Origin: Prevotella sp. | GTDB lineage: Bacteria; Bacteroidota; Bacteroidia; Bacteroidales; Bacteroidaceae | NCBI GenBank assembly: GCA_017557185.1 | Contig: JAFZAP010000114.1 | Coordinates: 55,809 to 119,808, forward strand | Direction of reading: 5' to 3' | DNA length: 64,000 nucleotides | In this document: piece after piece, positions 18,158 to 27,910 of the stretch | Layout: every line of letters begins with the position of its first letter | How positions within the stretch are numbered: the stretch's first letter is position 1 | The notes under the pieces: generated by a model | Seen by the model: only the letters and a program-made list of their open reading frames with translations | Told to the model about the DNA's origin: nothing | Database searches by the model: none | Position numbers and translations under genes: made by a program

Positions 18158-19936
18158 TTACTCACCCTTCTCGAGCTTAGCCTTGAGCTCAGCAAGAGCG
18201 TCGATGTCGCCGAGCGTGGTGCTGGCAGCAACATTCTGGATGGCGGGAGCAGCAGCTTCCTTCTTGGGAGCGGCCTTGCGGGGAGCAGCCTTCTTGGCCT
18301 CTTCCTTAGCCTCCTCGAAGGTGCGGCTGTGGGAGAGGATGATGCGCTTGGTCTCCTTCACAAACTCGATAACCTTGAACTCGAGCTCCTCACCAGCCTG
18401 TGCGGGTGTGCCGTCGGCCTTCACAAGGTGCTTCGGTGTGGCAAAGCCCTCACCGCCCTCGTTGAGCGTGATCACAGCACCCTTGTCCATCATCTCGGAG
18501 ATCTTACCGGTGTGGACGCTACCAGGTGTGTAGATGGTCTCGTAGGTGTCCCAAGGATTGTCCTCGAGCTGCTTGTGGCCAAGGCTGAGACGACGGTTCT
18601 CCTTGTCGATTTCGAGAACGACAACCTCGATGTCGGCACCCTGCTGAGTGAACTCTGAGGGGTGCTTCACCTTCTTGGTCCAAGAGAGGTCGCTGATGTG
18701 GATCAGACCGTCGACACCTTCCTCGAGCTCTACGAAGATACCGAAGTTGGTGAAGTTGCGAACCTTTGCGGTGTGCTTCGAGCCAACGGGATACTTGGTC
18801 TCGATAGCCTCCCACGGGTCTTCCTTGAGCTGCTTGATGCCGAGCGACATCTTGCGCTCCTCGCGGTCGAGGGTGAGGATGACAGCCTCGATCTCGTCGC
18901 CAACGTGCAGGAACTCCTGTGCGCTGCGGAGATGCTGGCTCCAAGACATTTCAGAAACGTGGATCAGGCCTTCAACGCCCGGTGCGATTTCAACGAATGC
19001 ACCGTAGTCGGCGATGACAACAACCTTACCCTTCACGTGGTCACCAACCTTCAGCTCGCCATCGAGAGCATCCCAAGGATGCGGAGTGAGCTGCTTCAGG
19101 CCGAGAGCAATGCGCTTCTTCTCGTCGTCGAAGTCGAGGATGACAACGTTGATCTTCTGGTCGAGGGCAACCACTTCATGAGGATCGCTGACGCGGCCCC
19201 AAGAGAGGTCTGTGATGTGGATGAGTCCGTCAACACCGCCGAGATCGACGAATACGCCGTAGGAGGTGATGTTCTTAACGGTACCCTCAAGGATCTGGCC
19301 TTTCTCAAGCTTGGAGATGATCTCGCGCTTCTGGGCCTCGAGCTCAGCCTCGATGAGAGCCTTGTGGGAGACAACCACGTTGCGGAATTCCTGATTGATC
19401 TTCACAATCTTGAACTCCATGGTCTTGCCGACGAAGACGTCGTAGTCGCGGATGGGATGCACGTCAATCTGGCTTCCGGGCAGGAAGGCCTCGATGCCAA
19501 ACACATCGACGATCATGCCACCCTTCGTGCGGCACTTGATGAAGCCAGTAACAATTTCCTCGTTGTCGAGAGCAGCGTTGACACGCTCCCAGCTCTTCGA
19601 CAGGCGAGCCTTCTTGTGCGAGAGAACGAGCTGGCCTTTCTTGTCCTCTGCATTTTCTACGTAGACTTCCACAACGTCGCCCACCTTCAGGTCGGGGTTG
19701 TAGCGGAACTCAGAAGCGGGGATGATACCGTCGCTCTTGTAGCCGATGTTCACGACAACTTCCTTCTTGTCGACTGCTGTCACCTTGCCATCAACGACCT
19801 GATGGTCGGCTACCTTGTTAAGTGTTTCGTCATAAGCTTTTTGAAGCTCTTCGCGGCTTGTGCCGACTGCTGAACCGTTCTCAAACTCTTCCCAATTGAA
19901 GTCCTGCAGCGGTTCAATGTTTTTTAGATTTGACAT
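18158..19936 (-). CDS. rpsA: 30S ribosomal protein S1
   Basis: 592 residues with six S1 (OB-fold) repeats: about 45-110 (VVDGKVTAVDKKEVVVNIG), 125-195, 210-280 (GTVKNITSYGVFVDLGGVDGLIHITDLSWG), 295-365, 380-450 and 470-540. The tail is rich in Ala, Lys and Pro. S1 unfolds mRNA and delivers it to the 30S subunit, which matters especially in Bacteroidetes where Shine-Dalgarno sites are rare. Transcribed alone, with a -7 box upstream and a T-run terminator downstream. The 3' leader of the terminator holds ATCAAC-type short repeats (18118-18157). Confidence 0.97.
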   Translation of the reverse strand: MSNLKNIEPLQDFNWEEFENGSAVGTSREELQKAYDETLNKVADHQVVDGKVTAVDKKEVVVNIGYKSDGIIPASEFRYNPDLKVGDVVEVYVENAEDKKGQLVLSHKKARLSKSWERVNAALDNEEIVTGFIKCRTKGGMIVDVFGIEAFLPGSQIDVHPIRDYDVFVGKTMEFKIVKINQEFRNVVVSHKALIEAELEAQKREIISKLEKGQILEGTVKNITSYGVFVDLGGVDGLIHITDLSWGRVSDPHEVVALDQKINVVILDFDDEKKRIALGLKQLTPHPWDALDGELKVGDHVKGKVVVIADYGAFVEIAPGVEGLIHVSEMSWSQHLRSAQEFLHVGDEIEAVILTLDREERKMSLGIKQLKEDPWEAIETKYPVGSKHTAKVRNFTNFGIFVELEEGVDGLIHISDLSWTKKVKHPSEFTQQGADIEVVVLEIDKENRRLSLGHKQLEDNPWDTYETIYTPGSVHTGKISEMMDKGAVITLNEGGEGFATPKHLVKADGTPAQAGEELEFKVIEFVKETKRIILSHSRTFEEAKEEAKKAAPRKAAPKKEAAAPAIQNVAASTTLGDIDALAELKAKLEKGE

Positions 19937-20000
19937 AAATGTTAATTAAAAAATTTGTAAATTAAAGTGAGACTTTATGTTGATTTTATGAAATCGGGTG

Positions 20001-20008
20001 CAAAATTA
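20001..20008 (-). promoter_or_regulatory. Putative -7 element for rpsA
   Basis: On the minus strand TAATTTTG, 64 bp before the rpsA start. No clear -33 TTTG is seen. Confidence 0.45.
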
Positions 20009-20082
20009 CAAAAATTCTTTTACACTCACGAAAAAATCGAGAGAAAAATAATAAATAATGTGTAATTTGATGATAAAACGCC

Positions 20083-23000
20083 TCATTCGCCGACGCTGAC
20101 ACTGTCCTTCGCGGGCTTCTTCTTCATGTTGAAGAGGTCGGAAAGGTTGCTGAAGTCCTTCTTCATGAGCAGGCCAATGCCCTGTGTGTTGAGGGAGTTG
20201 CGGGTGAAGTATCGGTCGTTGGTCTGGTTGTACACCTTGATGGAGAGGTTGCCGTTGGGCAGCAGCAGGTAGCGTATGTCGAAGTCGCTGATGAAGGAAC
20301 TGGTGGCATTGGGGTTGTCGCGATAGCCGAACTCTCCGTTGATGAGCAGTCGGTTGTTGAGCAGGCGCCCGCTGAGCAGTCCCTCGTATTCAGCATTGTA
20401 GAAGCCTTGGTCGCCTGTTGAGATGTTGGCGCCGAAGTTCCAGTTCTGGTTCTTCACCACGCTTGACAGCACGTTGTTGATTTGCTGAGAGATGGTTCCG
20501 CTGAGTAGGCTCTGCATGGCGAGCGATGTCTGGCTCTGCTGTGCTGCTCCCTCGCCGGCGTTGTTGGCGGTCTGGTTGTAGAAGCGTCCGACGGCCAGCA
20601 GGTAGAGCACTTGTTGGTTCATCTCCTCCTCGGAGTTGATCAGGCTGAATATCATCTGCTTGGCATCGGCTCCGACGGTAGGCATGTCGAGGTCGAACTC
20701 CACGCGTGGCTGTGCAGGTGTTCCCATGATGTTCATCAGGCAGTTCACGCGGATGTTATTCGAGGTGAAGGAGCGGCCGATGTTCAGGTCAGAGAGGGGC
20801 ACGCCCGCCACAGTATATTGTGCCTTCAGGTTGAGCGCAGCATTGTAGGGGTCGCCGCCGAAGGCAATGGTGCTGCCCTCAAGGAACTGGAAGTCCTTCT
20901 TGATGACGTTCTGGATGGTGAGCTTGTAGATGCCGTGATCGACGTTGTAGTTACCGAACATGTCGAAGCTGCCCTTGTTGTAATAGGTGGCGCGGATGGA
21001 GCCGTTGCCGTTGAGGGCAATGTAGTCGCCCGACTGTTGGTCCATGATGACTTTCAGCGTGGCGCTTGGCGTAGCGTTGATGTTGAAGTTCAACCGCACA
21101 TCGGTGGGGATGTCGGCCTTCACTTTCTCAACTTTCTCAACTCTCTCAACCTTCTCTACCTTCTCTACTCCCTCAGGTAGGTTGTCCCGGTCGTTCCACG
21201 TGATGAACTCGCTGTTGCTGATGGCATCGGGGCTGGCAGCATTGTAGCGTATCTCTGAGCCGCGCTCAGGGGTGACGTCGATGTCGAAGGTCACCTCACC
21301 GCTACGTCCACGAATCATGCAACTGCCCGTTCCATAGACGGTTCCGCAGAAGGTGTCGTCGCCGAAGTCACGCACATCGAACGCCAGCAGGTCCTGTGCC
21401 TCCACGCCAATGTCGTAGGAGAGTTGCTTCAGGCTCTTGTGGTGGAGGGCTCCTGTAACGATTCCTATGTGCTCACGGTTGTCGTAGATGGTGTCGCGGG
21501 CAAACATGATCTCGTTGGGAATGAGTTGAATGGTGTCGTTGCGCAGGGTGTAGCGGGTGTTCAGGGGTGTGATGCCCAGGGTGCCGTTGGCAACTGCCGT
21601 ACCCTCAAGGTTGATGTCGCTGAGCAGGCCGAAGAGCCTCAGGTTGCCGTCGATACCTAAGTTCACATTGTTCATGAAGCTACCGCAGAAGGACTCCAGG
21701 AACTCTCCGCGAGTGTGGTGAGGATCGATGAACAACTCGATGTCTTTGCGCTGTGGCGACACATATCCGTTGATGTCGATGTAGGAGAAGGGCTCGGGCG
21801 TAACAGCCTGTGGCTCAAGGGGGTAGGCAGGTCGAAGGGACTCTATACTGAAGAGGTTGTCGTTGGCAACAGCATGGATGTCAATCTGCTTCAACTCGTT
21901 GTTCAGGCGGGCATTAGCGGTGAGCACGCCCATGCGTCCGTTCTGGAACCGGAAGTCATCGACACGCAGTTGCGTGGCAGCCTCGGGTGTGCCAAAGGCA
22001 TGTGTGAGATAAGCCTTTCCCGTGGCTTGTCCGCTGAACTCAACGGAGTGGAAGTTCACCAGGTCGAGGATGTACTTCACATCGATGTCCTTCAGGTCGG
22101 CCAGCAGGGTATCGGTCGGTTCGTTGGTAGCACGTCCGTCGATGATGATGTGCTGGTTGTCATGCTTGATGGCCAGGTGGTCGATGGTGAGGTCGTTCTT
22201 GCTATAGACGATATTTCCTGGCTCTACATGCCAGATGGTATCGTTGACGATAATCTCGGAAGTGTGGATGTCGACATGCGCAGCATCCTTCTGGTCACTA
22301 GTGGTGAAGAACTGCGTGTCGGCATTCAGCCAGCCTCGCATCTGCTGGCGTGCCTGATTGTCGAAGTAGAGTGATGTGGCCACGTGGTTGTCGGCAGCAT
22401 CGGCATTGAGCATCAGGGAAAGTGTCTGGCCGTTGTCCGACTGGCGCGTGATGGTGGCATGTGCTTTCAGCGTGTCGGTAGGTGTGCTGATATTGATGAC
22501 GGCATCCTTGTAATTCTTGTCGTCGTACGTGAAGCTCGGCAGGGTGGCATTGATGACGAGTTGCTCCTTTTTGTCGTCAAGGTACCCGTCGAGCTGCATG
22601 GGCTCGTGCAAGACAAGTGGGACCTTGAAGAACTGCTGTAGCCACTCGGCATCGTTGATCTGAGCTTTCACCTCAAATTCGTTGTCGGCAGCCTTGTAGC
22701 TCTTGTTGAATCCAGGCAGGGTGGGGATGCGTTTCGCAAGATGGTTTGTAAGGCTCTGGAGGAGCGTCTGGTAGTTGTATTTACCATTGAGTTCCATGTG
22801 CCCAAAGTCGCTGTCGAGGGTTAGCGACTGCCGTGAACCTTTACTTTCTGTATCGATGGTTATATGATTGATTTCAAAGGAGTTGTCATCGTCGGCAAGA
22901 GTGAAACTATTCACCTCGGCTCGTCCGTTTAGCGTCTTCAGATTGTTGCCTTTCATATCGGCAGTGAGGCTGAATCCGAGTATCTTGTCGTCCCATTGGT

Positions 23001-24576
23001 CAGAGAGGTGCAGGGCAGAGGGCTTCAGGTGTCGGACCACAGCCACGAGATTGGCTTCGGGCGATGCTGTCTTGGCATTGAAACGACCATTGAGTGTCAT
23101 TGAGACATTGGGGTCATCGATGTCGAGCTTGCCCTGATAGATGTTGCCCGTGAGCGTGCCGTCGATATTGATGTTGTCGTAGGTGTAGCCATTGTAGTCG
23201 AAGCGTTTAATGTTGCCCTTAGCCTTGAAAGAGGGTTGCTGATGCCCGGAGGGAAGGTACCCGTCGATGTCGATGTCGGTTTCGATGACTCCCAGCTGCT
23301 CGTTCTCCAGTATGCGCTGAAGGTTGATGCCGTCGGTCTTCACATGTCCTGTGAACTGCCTGCCATTCAGACCTAATGCCAATTGTGCATTACCGGCATC
23401 AGAGTCGAGCTGTCCCTTGACAGCTATGTCCTTTTCCACACCGCCCAGTGTACCTGAGAAAGCAATATCGCCCATGCGGGTCACCTCGGCAGGAATCTTC
23501 ACCTTCTTCGAGAGGGTGGAGGCAAGGAACTGTATTCCGTCACTGTTGATAAACATCTCCCTGACATTGGCATTCCAGCGGGGATGTGCTCCCCAGTCGC
23601 TGAAGGAACCGTCGGCATGTAGCTTCACGGTACCATCGGGCGAAGAAACGTTGAGACGCTCCACGTGGACACCCGTGCTGGTGCCGTCGATTCGTGACGA
23701 AAGGTCGATGGTATTATTGTTGTTCTCGAAGGCTGGGACAAGGGCCTTGAGGTCGGAAAGGGTCACAGCAACCTTCGGAATCTCACACTCGTACTGAAGC
23801 GTGGCAGGAAGGAACTTACCGTTCTCGTGACGATAAGTGGCGTTGATGTGGTCGATTGCAAACTGCGATTGCGGCAGTTCCAGGGAAAAGTCCTGCAGGT
23901 CGGCATGCTGGCGGTTGGCAACGAGCTTCAGTTTCAGGTTCTTGACGTTTAGGCCCGAGGCTTCCTTCATCGACATGCGCTTCACGTTGAGATTCAGGGA
24001 GTCATCCTGCAGGGCATGCAGCATGATGTGGGCGCTGATATCGCTTGCATGGATGTGGTCGGGCGAGAACTGGCCAGACTTGGGTGCCTTGAACAACTTG
24101 TCGTAGGCCACCTGGCCGCGACGTATGATAAGGGAATTGATCTTCAGGTCAAGAGGGGTGTGGCTGGTAGTATCCTTCGATGCCAGCGAGTCGAGGACGA
24201 ACTGGAAGTTGGGTTTGCTCTCGGGTGTGTCCTGTACCAGAGAAGCATGCAGACCGAACACCTGAGCCGACGTGATGACGATACGACCTTTGGTGAGGGG
24301 CAGCACTTCGAACTTTGCTGAGAGGCGTGCTGACGACAGCATGGGCCTTTTGCTCTGGTCATCTATCTTCACATCGTCGATAATGATACGGTTGAGGAAT
24401 CCCAGGTTCACACGTCCCACGCTCACCTCTGTGCCGAGTTTGTCGGAGAGTGCGCTGGCTACGGTGCTGCCAATGGATTTCTGTACTGCAGGTACTTGCA
24501 ACAGTATCACAACGAGTGCATACAGACCAACGATGGTCCATATTACTCCGCTGATTATTCTTCTAGTTCTCTTCAA
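20083..24576 (-). CDS. tamB: TamB-like translocation/assembly protein (DUF490, AsmA superfamily)
   Basis: 1497 residues. One N-terminal membrane anchor (VIWTIVGLYALVVILLQVPAV) is followed by an AsmA-like start (LSDKLGTEVSVGRVNLGFLNRIIIDDVKI). A long series of beta-strand repeats typical of a lipid-carrying groove comes next. The C-terminal DUF490 region (about 1180-1450) has FQFLEGSTIAFGGDPYNAALNLKAQYTVAG. Such proteins bridge the inner and outer membranes and help outer-membrane protein assembly or phospholipid transport. No TamA/TamL partner gene is adjacent. A 9-bp tandem repeat inside the gene encodes VEKVEKVERVEKVEKV. It is divergent from nqrA. Confidence 0.9.
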   Translation of the reverse strand: MKRTRRIISGVIWTIVGLYALVVILLQVPAVQKSIGSTVASALSDKLGTEVSVGRVNLGFLNRIIIDDVKIDDQSKRPMLSSARLSAKFEVLPLTKGRIVITSAQVFGLHASLVQDTPESKPNFQFVLDSLASKDTTSHTPLDLKINSLIIRRGQVAYDKLFKAPKSGQFSPDHIHASDISAHIMLHALQDDSLNLNVKRMSMKEASGLNVKNLKLKLVANRQHADLQDFSLELPQSQFAIDHINATYRHENGKFLPATLQYECEIPKVAVTLSDLKALVPAFENNNNTIDLSSRIDGTSTGVHVERLNVSSPDGTVKLHADGSFSDWGAHPRWNANVREMFINSDGIQFLASTLSKKVKIPAEVTRMGDIAFSGTLGGVEKDIAVKGQLDSDAGNAQLALGLNGRQFTGHVKTDGINLQRILENEQLGVIETDIDIDGYLPSGHQQPSFKAKGNIKRFDYNGYTYDNINIDGTLTGNIYQGKLDIDDPNVSMTLNGRFNAKTASPEANLVAVVRHLKPSALHLSDQWDDKILGFSLTADMKGNNLKTLNGRAEVNSFTLADDDNSFEINHITIDTESKGSRQSLTLDSDFGHMELNGKYNYQTLLQSLTNHLAKRIPTLPGFNKSYKAADNEFEVKAQINDAEWLQQFFKVPLVLHEPMQLDGYLDDKKEQLVINATLPSFTYDDKNYKDAVINISTPTDTLKAHATITRQSDNGQTLSLMLNADAADNHVATSLYFDNQARQQMRGWLNADTQFFTTSDQKDAAHVDIHTSEIIVNDTIWHVEPGNIVYSKNDLTIDHLAIKHDNQHIIIDGRATNEPTDTLLADLKDIDVKYILDLVNFHSVEFSGQATGKAYLTHAFGTPEAATQLRVDDFRFQNGRMGVLTANARLNNELKQIDIHAVANDNLFSIESLRPAYPLEPQAVTPEPFSYIDINGYVSPQRKDIELFIDPHHTRGEFLESFCGSFMNNVNLGIDGNLRLFGLLSDINLEGTAVANGTLGITPLNTRYTLRNDTIQLIPNEIMFARDTIYDNREHIGIVTGALHHKSLKQLSYDIGVEAQDLLAFDVRDFGDDTFCGTVYGTGSCMIRGRSGEVTFDIDVTPERGSEIRYNAASPDAISNSEFITWNDRDNLPEGVEKVEKVERVEKVEKVKADIPTDVRLNFNINATPSATLKVIMDQQSGDYIALNGNGSIRATYYNKGSFDMFGNYNVDHGIYKLTIQNVIKKDFQFLEGSTIAFGGDPYNAALNLKAQYTVAGVPLSDLNIGRSFTSNNIRVNCLMNIMGTPAQPRVEFDLDMPTVGADAKQMIFSLINSEEEMNQQVLYLLAVGRFYNQTANNAGEGAAQQSQTSLAMQSLLSGTISQQINNVLSSVVKNQNWNFGANISTGDQGFYNAEYEGLLSGRLLNNRLLINGEFGYRDNPNATSSFISDFDIRYLLLPNGNLSIKVYNQTNDRYFTRNSLNTQGIGLLMKKDFSNLSDLFNMKKKPAKDSVSVGE
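21123..21174 (-). repeat. 9-bp tandem repeat inside tamB
   Basis: Five to six degenerate 9-bp units (TTTCTCAAC / CTTCTCTAC on the plus strand) encode repeated Val-Glu-Lys/Arg triplets just before the DUF490 part. Because the unit is a multiple of three, copy number can change without a frameshift. Confidence 0.8.
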
Positions 24577-24584
24577 ATCAGCTG

Positions 24585-24592
24585 CAAATTTA
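24585..24592 (-). promoter_or_regulatory. Putative -7 element for tamB
   Basis: On the minus strand TAAATTTG, only 8 bp before the tamB start, which would give a very short leader. Confidence 0.4.
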
Positions 24593-24629
24593 CATGAAAA
24601 ATGTGTGAAGTGGAAATAAAAAATGGTTT

Positions 24630-24664
24630 TTTGTTCGTTATCTGCCGAATTTTTGTTAAATTTG
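24630..24664 (+). promoter_or_regulatory. Putative promoter of the nqr operon
   Basis: TTTG (24630-24633), 23-bp gap, TAAATTTG (24657-24664), 48 bp before nqrA. The -7 box fits; the spacing is a little long. Confidence 0.5.
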
Positions 24665-24712
24665 CATCGGTTTTTTACAGATTATAATCTTAATAAATAG
24701 TTTTTTGTAATT

Positions 24713-26062
24713 ATGGCAAATTTAATTAAGTTACGCAAAGGCTTAGACATCAAGCTGGAGGGTGCTGCCGTAGAGACAAAAGTGGAGGTGTGGAAATGCA
24801 AGGAATATGCCCTGCAGCCTGATGACTTCACTGGTGTTGTCCCGAAAGTGGTGGTACGTGAAGGCGACCATGTGAAAGCCGGCGAACCCCTGTTTGTCGA
24901 CAAGAACTGCCCTGAGGTGCGTTTTGCCTCACCTGTTAGTGGTGAGGTGAGCGCGATTGTTCGTGGTGACAGACGTAAGGTGCTCTGTGTGAAGGTGAAA
25001 GCCGATGCAGAGCAAGAGTATGCTGACTTTGGCAAGAAGGATGTGACAGCGCTCACGGGCGATGAGGTGAAGCAGGCCCTGCTAGAAGCAGGCCTCTTTG
25101 GTTACATCAACCAGCTTCCCTATGCTGTTGCCACCAGTCCGCTGACAACGCCGAAGGCCATCTTTGTGTCGGCTCTTCGCGACATGCCTCTGGCAGGAAA
25201 GTTCGAGTATGAACTGCAAGGCAACGAAGAGGCTTTCCAGACTGGCCTGACTGCTCTCTCAAAGATGGCGAAGACGTATCTGGGTATCGGTTTGCTTCAG
25301 GTGAACGAAGTGTTGCACAAGGCTAAGGATGTCGACGTGAACATCTTTGACGGTCCCTGTCCGGCAGGTAACGTTGGTGTGCAGGTGAATCACATCGACC
25401 CGGTCAACAAGGGTGAGGTGGTCTGGACGGTTGACCCCACAGCAGTCATTTTCTTCGGACGCCTGTTCCTCACGGGACATGTCGACCTCACCCGTACGGT
25501 GGCTATTGCCGGCAGCGAAGTTACCAATCCTGCCTATGCCGACGTGCTGGTGGGAACACCGCTGAGTGTATTGTTCGAAGGACGTCTGGCTCAGAAGGAA
25601 CATGTGCGCCTGATCAATGGAAACCCGCTCACAGGCCGCAAGGATACGCTCGACGGCTATCTCGGTGCCCACACCAGCGAGGTGTGTGCTATTCCCGAGG
25701 GCGATGACAACGATGAGATGCTGGGCTGGATCATGCCTCGCATGAAAGACTTCTCAACAAACCGCAGCTACTTCTCCTGGCTCTTCCCCAACAGGAAGTA
25801 TCGCCTCGATGCACGTGTGAAAGGTGGTGAGCGTCACATGATCATGAGTGGTGAGTACGATAGTGTGCTGCCGATGGACATTCTGGGTGAATACCTCATC
25901 AAGGCTATCATCACCGGCGACATCGACCGCCAGGAGCAACTGGGTATCTATGAGGTAAGTCCTGAGGACTTTGCTGTAGCCGAGTTTGTGGACTCATCGA
26001 AGCTGGAACTCCAGAAGATTGTGCGCGAGGGCTTGAACACGCTGCGCAAGGAGAATGCTTAA
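24713..26062 (+). CDS. nqrA: Na+-translocating NADH:quinone oxidoreductase subunit A
   Basis: 449 residues. The N-terminus reads IKLRKGLDIKLEGAA, as in NqrA. It has no membrane segments. NqrA is the cytoplasmic subunit that binds quinone near NqrB in the six-subunit NQR complex, which oxidises NADH, reduces quinone and exports Na+. First gene of a complete A-F operon with a -7 box upstream. The 45-bp gap to nqrB holds heptamer repeats. Confidence 0.96.
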   Translation: MANLIKLRKGLDIKLEGAAVETKVEVWKCKEYALQPDDFTGVVPKVVVREGDHVKAGEPLFVDKNCPEVRFASPVSGEVSAIVRGDRRKVLCVKVKADAEQEYADFGKKDVTALTGDEVKQALLEAGLFGYINQLPYAVATSPLTTPKAIFVSALRDMPLAGKFEYELQGNEEAFQTGLTALSKMAKTYLGIGLLQVNEVLHKAKDVDVNIFDGPCPAGNVGVQVNHIDPVNKGEVVWTVDPTAVIFFGRLFLTGHVDLTRTVAIAGSEVTNPAYADVLVGTPLSVLFEGRLAQKEHVRLINGNPLTGRKDTLDGYLGAHTSEVCAIPEGDDNDEMLGWIMPRMKDFSTNRSYFSWLFPNRKYRLDARVKGGERHMIMSGEYDSVLPMDILGEYLIKAIITGDIDRQEQLGIYEVSPEDFAVAEFVDSSKLELQKIVREGLNTLRKENA

Positions 26063-26107
26063 ATCGTAAATCCGACAATCATAAATCGTAAATACATAAA
26101 TTCATTT
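26063..26107 (+). repeat. Degenerate heptamer repeat in the nqrA-nqrB junction
   Basis: TCGTAAA, TCCGACA, TCATAAA and TCGTAAA occur in tandem, then ATACATAAATTCATTT runs straight into the nqrB ATG. Confidence 0.75.
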
Positions 26108-27268
26108 ATGAACGCATTAAGAAAATATCTCAATCAGATAAAGCCCAACTTCGAGGAGGGTGGCAAGCTGCATGCCCTCAGAAGTGTCTTCGATGGTTTT
26201 GAGACATTCCTCTTTGTCCCCAACTCCACGGCAAAGAGCGGTGCTCATATCCACGATGCCATCGACTCGAAGCGCATCATGTCGATGGTGGTCATCGCGC
26301 TGATGCCGGCCATGCTGTTCGGTATGTACAACGTGGGCTATCAGAACTATCTAGCCGCAGGCACGCTGGCCTCGGCATCGTTCTTTGAAATCTTCGTGTA
26401 TGGCTTCCTGGCTGTGCTGCCGAAGATTCTGGTGAGCTACATCGTGGGTCTCGGCATTGAGTTCATATGGGCTCAATGGAAAGGCGAGGAGATTCAGGAA
26501 GGATATCTCGTCAGCGGTATTATCATCCCGCTCATCATCCCAATCGGCTGTCCGCTCTGGATGCTGGCTCTTGCCTGCGCCTTCAGCGTAATTTTCTGTA
26601 AGGAGATTTTCGGTGGTACGGGCATGAACATTTTCAACCCGGCTATCGCAGCCCGTATGTTCCTGTTCTTCTCCTATCCTTCGAAGATGACGGGCGACAC
26701 CATCTGGGTAGCTCAGAATTCCATTTTCGGACTGGGTAACGACCTGCCTGACGGCTTCACCGCTGCCACGCCTCTCGGCGAGATTGCACAGGGCATCACC
26801 CCCGATGCATCGATGCTTGATATGGCACTTGGATTCATTCCCGGTTCTATCGGTGAGACATCGCTCATTGCTATTGCTATTGGTGCCGTCATCCTGCTCT
26901 GGACAGGCATCGCTTCTTGGCGTACCATGTTGTCTGTGTTTGTGGGTGGAGCCCTGATGTCGTTCATCTTCCACGAGACGGGAACATCACCGATGACAAC
27001 AGTCCAGCATTTTGTTACGGGTGGTTTCTGCTTCGGTGCCGTCTTCATGGCTACCGATCCTGTTACCTCGGCTCGTACGGAGACAGGTAAGTATTTCTAT
27101 GGATTCATTATTGGTGCGCTGGCCATCATCATCCGTGTGATGAATCCCGGCTATCCCGAAGGCATGATGCTTGCCATCTTCTTCGGTAACATGGTAGCAC
27201 CTCTAATCGACCATTGTGTTGTGGCACGTAACATCTCGAAACGAATGAAGAGAGGAGGTACAAAATGA
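26108..27268 (+). CDS. nqrB: Na+-translocating NADH:quinone oxidoreductase subunit B
   Basis: 386 residues with about ten membrane segments. The flavinylation motif DGFTAAT places the covalent FMN on Thr221 (consensus Dxx[ST][GA]AT). GGTGMNIFNPAIAARMFLFF is a conserved membrane segment. NqrB holds FMN and riboflavin and is the main Na+ channel subunit. Its stop overlaps the nqrC start by 4 bp (ATGA). The flavin transferase ApbE needed for attachment is not in the window. Confidence 0.96.
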   Translation: MNALRKYLNQIKPNFEEGGKLHALRSVFDGFETFLFVPNSTAKSGAHIHDAIDSKRIMSMVVIALMPAMLFGMYNVGYQNYLAAGTLASASFFEIFVYGFLAVLPKILVSYIVGLGIEFIWAQWKGEEIQEGYLVSGIIIPLIIPIGCPLWMLALACAFSVIFCKEIFGGTGMNIFNPAIAARMFLFFSYPSKMTGDTIWVAQNSIFGLGNDLPDGFTAATPLGEIAQGITPDASMLDMALGFIPGSIGETSLIAIAIGAVILLWTGIASWRTMLSVFVGGALMSFIFHETGTSPMTTVQHFVTGGFCFGAVFMATDPVTSARTETGKYFYGFIIGALAIIIRVMNPGYPEGMMLAIFFGNMVAPLIDHCVVARNISKRMKRGGTK

Positions 27269-27906
27269 GTAAGTTAAATACCAACAGCAACGCGTACATT
27301 ATTATATATAGTGCCGTTCTCGTAGTAATCGTGGCCTTCCTGCTGGCATTCATCTTCAAGGCATTGAAGCCGATGCAGGACGCTAACGTGGCCCTCGATA
27401 TCAAGAAGCAGATTCTCTATTCGCTGAACATCCGAGGCTTGGACGGAGCAGAAGCTGAAGCCAAGTACAAGGAGGTTGTTCTCACTGAGGCAGAAGGCAA
27501 GGAGGGATTCAAGTATTACGAATGCAAGGTCGACGGACAGACCAAGTATGTGGTTCCCTTGAAAGGCATGGGCCTCTGGGGTGGCATCAGCGGTTTTGTC
27601 TCGGTCGACGACGACCTGAACACTATCTATGGAGCTTACTTCAATCATGAAGGCGAGACTGCTGGCCTGGGTGCCGAAATCAAGGACTCCAAGGAATGGC
27701 AGGAGCGCTTTCAAGGGAAGAAGATCTTTGCTGACGACGGTTCTGTTGCCATCGCCGTCGTGAAGAAGGTTGCTAATCCGGACTCTGAAGTAGATTGCGT
27801 CACGGGTGCCACGCTCACTTCGAATGGTGTGAGCGACATGCTTCGTGAAGGTTTGCAAGGATTGAAGTCATTACAGGAACAAACACAAACTGTAGAGGAG
27901 GAATAA
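27265..27906 (+). CDS. nqrC: Na+-translocating NADH:quinone oxidoreductase subunit C
   Basis: 213 residues: one N-terminal membrane anchor (IIYSAVLVVIVAFLLAFIF) and a periplasmic FMN domain. The flavinylation motif DCVTGAT places FMN on Thr183, followed by LTSNGVSDML. GMGLWGGISGFVSVD is also typical. It relays electrons between the membrane iron site and NqrB. Translationally coupled to nqrB (ATGA overlap); nqrD starts 4 bp after its stop. Confidence 0.96.
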   Translation: MSKLNTNSNAYIIIYSAVLVVIVAFLLAFIFKALKPMQDANVALDIKKQILYSLNIRGLDGAEAEAKYKEVVLTEAEGKEGFKYYECKVDGQTKYVVPLKGMGLWGGISGFVSVDDDLNTIYGAYFNHEGETAGLGAEIKDSKEWQERFQGKKIFADDGSVAIAVVKKVANPDSEVDCVTGATLTSNGVSDMLREGLQGLKSLQEQTQTVEEE

Positions 27907-27910
27907 GACT

